Source: a virus | Strand: one strand, 5' to 3' | DNA length: 21,644 nucleotides | IMG/VR virus record: IMGVR_UViG_3300047560_000424 | Span: 1 to 21,644 of that record | Part shown: positions 19,875 through 21,644 of the stretch, one piece after another | Layout of the letters: the number at the start of each line of letters is the position of its first letter | Numbering within the stretch: position 1 is the stretch's first letter | Made by a program: the position numbers and the translations under genes | The notes under the pieces: generated by a model | The model's database searches: none | Told to the model about the DNA's origin: nothing | Seen by the model: only the letters and a program-made list of their open reading frames with translations

Positions 19875-20131
19875 TACGCTAGCTCCTTCTCAATAGCCTG
19901 AATAGTTGAGCAAGGATATTCTTCACGACAACCAGCAGCATCACAGGAAGGTTCTGCTGCGCCTATTGAAACGCCTTCACTATTGGGAACGCCTTGTGTG
20001 CGTGTTGATTCTCTTGGCTTATGCAATTCCACTATTGCACGGAGGGCGTCCGCTAGTTGAACCGCAATATCATCTTCGTATACTGTGGCTCGCTTGTTCA
20101 TTATCTTTCCTAGCAATTCATCGTGTTTCAT
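19874..20131 (-). CDS. Small Cys protein with YPCSTIQAIEKEL tail, copy B
   Basis: 85 residues: MKHDELLGKIMNKRATVYED, an ALRAIVELH helix shared with copy A, a variable centre with CDAAGC, and the conserved tail EYPCSTIQAIEKELA. Third and longest member of a tandem set of three ORFs ending in related tails (see 20128-20253 and 20250-20309). The start overlaps the preceding stop (ATGA), with AAGGAG upstream. Two CxxxxC/PC groups could hold a metal. Function unknown. Confidence 0.8.
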   Translation of the reverse strand: MKHDELLGKIMNKRATVYEDDIAVQLADALRAIVELHKPRESTRTQGVPNSEGVSIGAAEPSCDAAGCREEYPCSTIQAIEKELA

Positions 20132-20253
20132 TGCAACTCCTTTTCAACAGCCTGGCTAATGGATTGACCTTCGGGAATCGGACAAGTAAGAATATAACCT
20201 TCACATGCCCAAGGGCAGCGACCTTTTGGATGTACGCAATTCATTTCACTCAT
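20128..20253 (-). CDS. Small 41-residue Cys/His protein, second member of tandem set
   Basis: Starts MSEMNCVHPKGRCPWACEG and ends YILTCPIPEGQSISQAVEKEL, a diverged form of the YPCxTIQAIEKEL tail. Cys6, His8, Cys13, Cys17 and Cys24 suggest metal binding. Both ends overlap neighbours by ATGA, so it lies in a translationally coupled chain. Copy A has nothing here. It probably arose by tandem duplication of the tail-bearing gene followed by replacement of its front half. Confidence 0.7.
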   Translation of the reverse strand: MSEMNCVHPKGRCPWACEGYILTCPIPEGQSISQAVEKELQ

Positions 20254-20309
20254 CCCAACTCATTTTCAATAACCTGAATAGTTTGGCAGGGATATTCATC
20301 GTGAATCAT
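20250..20309 (-). pseudogene. 19-codon remnant of the YPCxTIQAIEKEL gene
   Basis: The ATG at 20309 overlaps the annealing-protein stop (TAATG), exactly where the 89-residue gene of copy A starts. It encodes MIHDEYPCQTIQVIENELG: the first five residues of that gene joined directly to its C-terminal tail, so the middle has been deleted in frame. It may still be translated and serve mainly to pass ribosomes to the next ATG (ATGA overlap), or it may act as a micropeptide. Confidence 0.6.
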
Positions 20310-21004
20310 TACCATTTCCTTTCTTGTGGCTTCCATGACCCATCAGCTGCAATCTCGTACCAATTAACGGTGTCGCATCCTGAGCCGGTGGACTTGTTCC
20401 AGATGCTGCACTTGAAATGACCCCAAGGCTTATTGTTCTTGCCTACGCCAGTTTTCCAGACCATCTCCTTACCGCATTTGCAATGAGGAATGTCTCGTTC
20501 AGTCTGACCGCCGATAATATCCTTGACTATCGCTACTGCCTCATCGACTGTCGCAGCCGGTGTTGCTTCTCGAATAGTCCATGGATCATCTTCCTTGGCT
20601 ACTGGCACATAAGTTGAGCCGGTCTGACTCATCTTTGCTTTGGCTTCCTGAATTGCTTCCTCAGCCTTAGCCTTAGCAGCTACCTTGCCCATCTCCTCTC
20701 GTGTAGGTCGCTTGCCTTTTGTGGCATATCCAGCGTTAGCCAAAGCACGACCAATTGCAGATGTCTCGCAATTCTCAAGCGCAGACGTAGCATTAACTCC
20801 TCTACCTTGAACCGTTTCTTCTGCCAGCCCAGTAGCCCAAGGTGCGACGTCATCTGCTGCGCGAAATACTGCTGCCTCAACAATAAATCTTGATGGACTG
20901 TGTTCCAAGAGTCGTGTTGCGATTCTCCCATTTGGGTTATCCTTCCAATACTTAATAAGTCGTTCTTCGACGGTTTCGTAGTCGTCAAGATTAAAGTGAG
21001 CCAC
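20309..21004 (-). CDS. Putative single-strand annealing protein (ERF/Rad52-like), copy B
   Basis: 231 residues, same length as copy A. The GVNATSALENCETSAIGRAL core and the Cys-containing C-terminal domain are unchanged; substitutions fall in residues 25-60 and in the helical linker (EEMGKVAAKAKAEEAIQEAK). That pattern, a fixed core with a drifting N-terminal loop and linker, supports a folded DNA-binding core. Family assignment remains moderate; an alternative is a generic ssDNA-binding accessory protein. Confidence 0.6.
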   Translation of the reverse strand: MAHFNLDDYETVEERLIKYWKDNPNGRIATRLLEHSPSRFIVEAAVFRAADDVAPWATGLAEETVQGRGVNATSALENCETSAIGRALANAGYATKGKRPTREEMGKVAAKAKAEEAIQEAKAKMSQTGSTYVPVAKEDDPWTIREATPAATVDEAVAIVKDIIGGQTERDIPHCKCGKEMVWKTGVGKNNKPWGHFKCSIWNKSTGSGCDTVNWYEIAADGSWKPQERKW

Positions 21005-21146
21005 GGTCGTTTATCTCCTTTAGCTTCCAGCCGATAGACTTCAGCTCACGAAGAATCTGCTCTGAAACGTAAGCAAGATACTCGTTGTAATCGTCGCGCT
21101 CCAATGCGCCCTTCTTTAGATCTTCAATTTCATCCCACTTAAACAT
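20991..21146 (-). CDS. Conserved 51-residue protein, copy B
   Basis: MFKWDEIEDLKKGALERDDY at the start and LKSIGWKLKEINDRGSL at the end, with the same overlaps as in copy A (8 bases into the DUF6378-like gene, 14 bases into the annealing gene). The middle (NEYLAYVSEQILRE) differs from copy A by several conservative changes. Real but unrecognised gene; small helical protein. Confidence 0.85.
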   Translation of the reverse strand: MFKWDEIEDLKKGALERDDYNEYLAYVSEQILRELKSIGWKLKEINDRGSL

Positions 21147-21414
21147 ATAAATCATTCTCCTCTGTAGCTAGTTGTCCTGAAATAGCAAAGTATGCTGCTC
21201 CGTCGATGAAATTATCGACCTTTGGTGACTCCATTGACCGTGCGACTTTGACCAGCGCCAGACACATCGCCACTTGGTCAGGACGTATCGGCATTTCGAG
21301 GTATGCAGACCATAAGGATGCGGTTCGCTGCATATTGTCTGTCGGGTGTCCGTAGTCCATACCACGGTCTTGGATGATAGCTCTTGCTTCGTTGAGGTAG
21401 TCACGAGCGTTCAT
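21139..21414 (-). CDS. DUF6378-like protein, copy B
   Basis: 91 residues, nearly identical to copy A (QRTASLW against SRTASLW; ESPKVDN against ETPKVDN). DYGHPTDN, LVKVARSM and DNFIDGAAYFAI are unchanged. Function unknown; helical fold recalls MazG-like proteins, but the metal-binding glutamates are not evident. The start overlaps the stop of the membrane-protein gene (ATGA). Confidence 0.8.
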   Translation of the reverse strand: MNARDYLNEARAIIQDRGMDYGHPTDNMQRTASLWSAYLEMPIRPDQVAMCLALVKVARSMESPKVDNFIDGAAYFAISGQLATEENDLYV

Positions 21415-21572
21415 CGCTTGTCCTTGTAGTAGCTGCCCTTATTGGTAGCAAACTCGTCAAACATTTCTGAACGTCCGTCGATATAGCCGTTTTCTGTTCC
21501 CTTATCGTGTCCGATCATGTAGCCAAGTACGACCATAGCCACTGAGTATAGGAAGATGCTAAATAGCGTCAT
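21411..21572 (-). CDS. Small single-pass membrane protein, copy B
   Basis: 53 residues: helix MTLFSIFLYSVAMVVLGYMI, then GHDKGTENGYIDGRSEMFDE and a tail of 13 residues that copy A lacks. First gene of the early operon in segment B. AAAGGGCAATAAATG provides the ribosome site. Homology with copy A ends just upstream of this gene, where the control regions differ. Confidence 0.8.
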   Translation of the reverse strand: MTLFSIFLYSVAMVVLGYMIGHDKGTENGYIDGRSEMFDEFATNKGSYYKDKR

Positions 21573-21591
21573 TTATTGCCCTTTCTGTTAG

Positions 21592-21643
21592 GTAGGGGCG
21601 GCGATGAACAGGAATACCACTTCCTTGGTTAAACCGCCCCTAC
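21592..21643. terminator. Long imperfect hairpin at the right window end
   Basis: GTAGGGGCGG (21592-21601) and CCGCCCCTAC (21634-21643) are a perfect 10-bp inverted repeat enclosing a smaller AGGAA/TTCCT hairpin (21610-21614 and 21621-21625, loop of six). It lies upstream of the early operon of segment B, where unit A has its terminators, and could be the functional equivalent. No T-tract is visible inside the window, and the window ends one base later. Confidence 0.5.
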
Positions 21644-21644
21644 A

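Noticed and set aside
1-21644. CRISPR array, integrase, repressor or attachment sites
   Set aside because: No regularly spaced repeats, recombinase motifs or att-like core repeats were seen; temperate lifestyle is not supported.

Overview
The window is tailed-phage (siphovirus-type) DNA with every supported gene on the minus strand. Read right to left, it gives an early/accessory operon, an HNH nuclease and large terminase, portal, a protease-capsid fusion, head-tail connectors, tail genes with a frameshifted chaperone and a tape measure, tail-tip genes, a lysis cassette and a phosphoesterase. It then gives the early operon, HNH and terminase a SECOND time. There is no integrase, repressor, polymerase, helicase or primase that I can recognise, and no tRNA or CRISPR array. 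By eye the GC content is in the mid-40s percent. GTG and TTG starts, SLT-type and M15-type muralytic enzymes, an HNH gene touching terL and a capsid-protease fusion resemble very small siphoviruses of Actinobacteria. A freshwater or other uncultured actinobacterial host is therefore an inference, not something shown.

Layout. Bases 1-4609 (copy A) and 16595-21572 (copy B) are diverged homologues of the same early-operon-to-terminase block. They are identical over exactly 127 bases (1-127 and 16595-16721) and differ at base 128. The simplest reading is a circular or circularly permuted genome of 16,594 bp (bases 1-16594, unit A), followed by about 5 kb of a related genome (segment B). The two were joined at a shared 127-mer, as expected from a de Bruijn assembly with k=127. 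Terminase A (1-1287) becomes full length in frame if base 1 is joined to base 16594. A true tandem prophage is the alternative.

Unit A has about 31 genes: terminase, HNH, a 29-residue Cys-rich microprotein, SLT transglycosylase, FmdB-type zinc ribbon, PD-(D/E)xK nuclease, two small Cys proteins, a putative single-strand annealing protein, a DUF6378-like protein and a small membrane protein (early block). A 318-bp control region follows (4610-4927), with a UUCG-loop terminator and a candidate early promoter carrying tandem 11-bp repeats. Next come phosphoesterase, holin-like and endolysin genes (4928-6656), tail-tip genes (6637-9453), tape measure, chaperones with a CCCTTTA slippery site, tail tube, connectors, protease-capsid fusion and portal (to 16442).

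Comparing A with B gives a natural evolutionary experiment. Core proteins are nearly identical. Three small-gene slots differ: the slot between the SLT and HNH genes (Cys-rich 29 aa in A, an unrelated 64 aa in B); the slot between FmdB and SLT (DnaA-box-like non-coding element in A, a 53-aa Cys gene in B); and the slot after the annealing protein (one 89-aa gene in A, three tandem related ORFs of 19, 41 and 85 aa in B). These swaps and micro-genes are the most novel content of the window.
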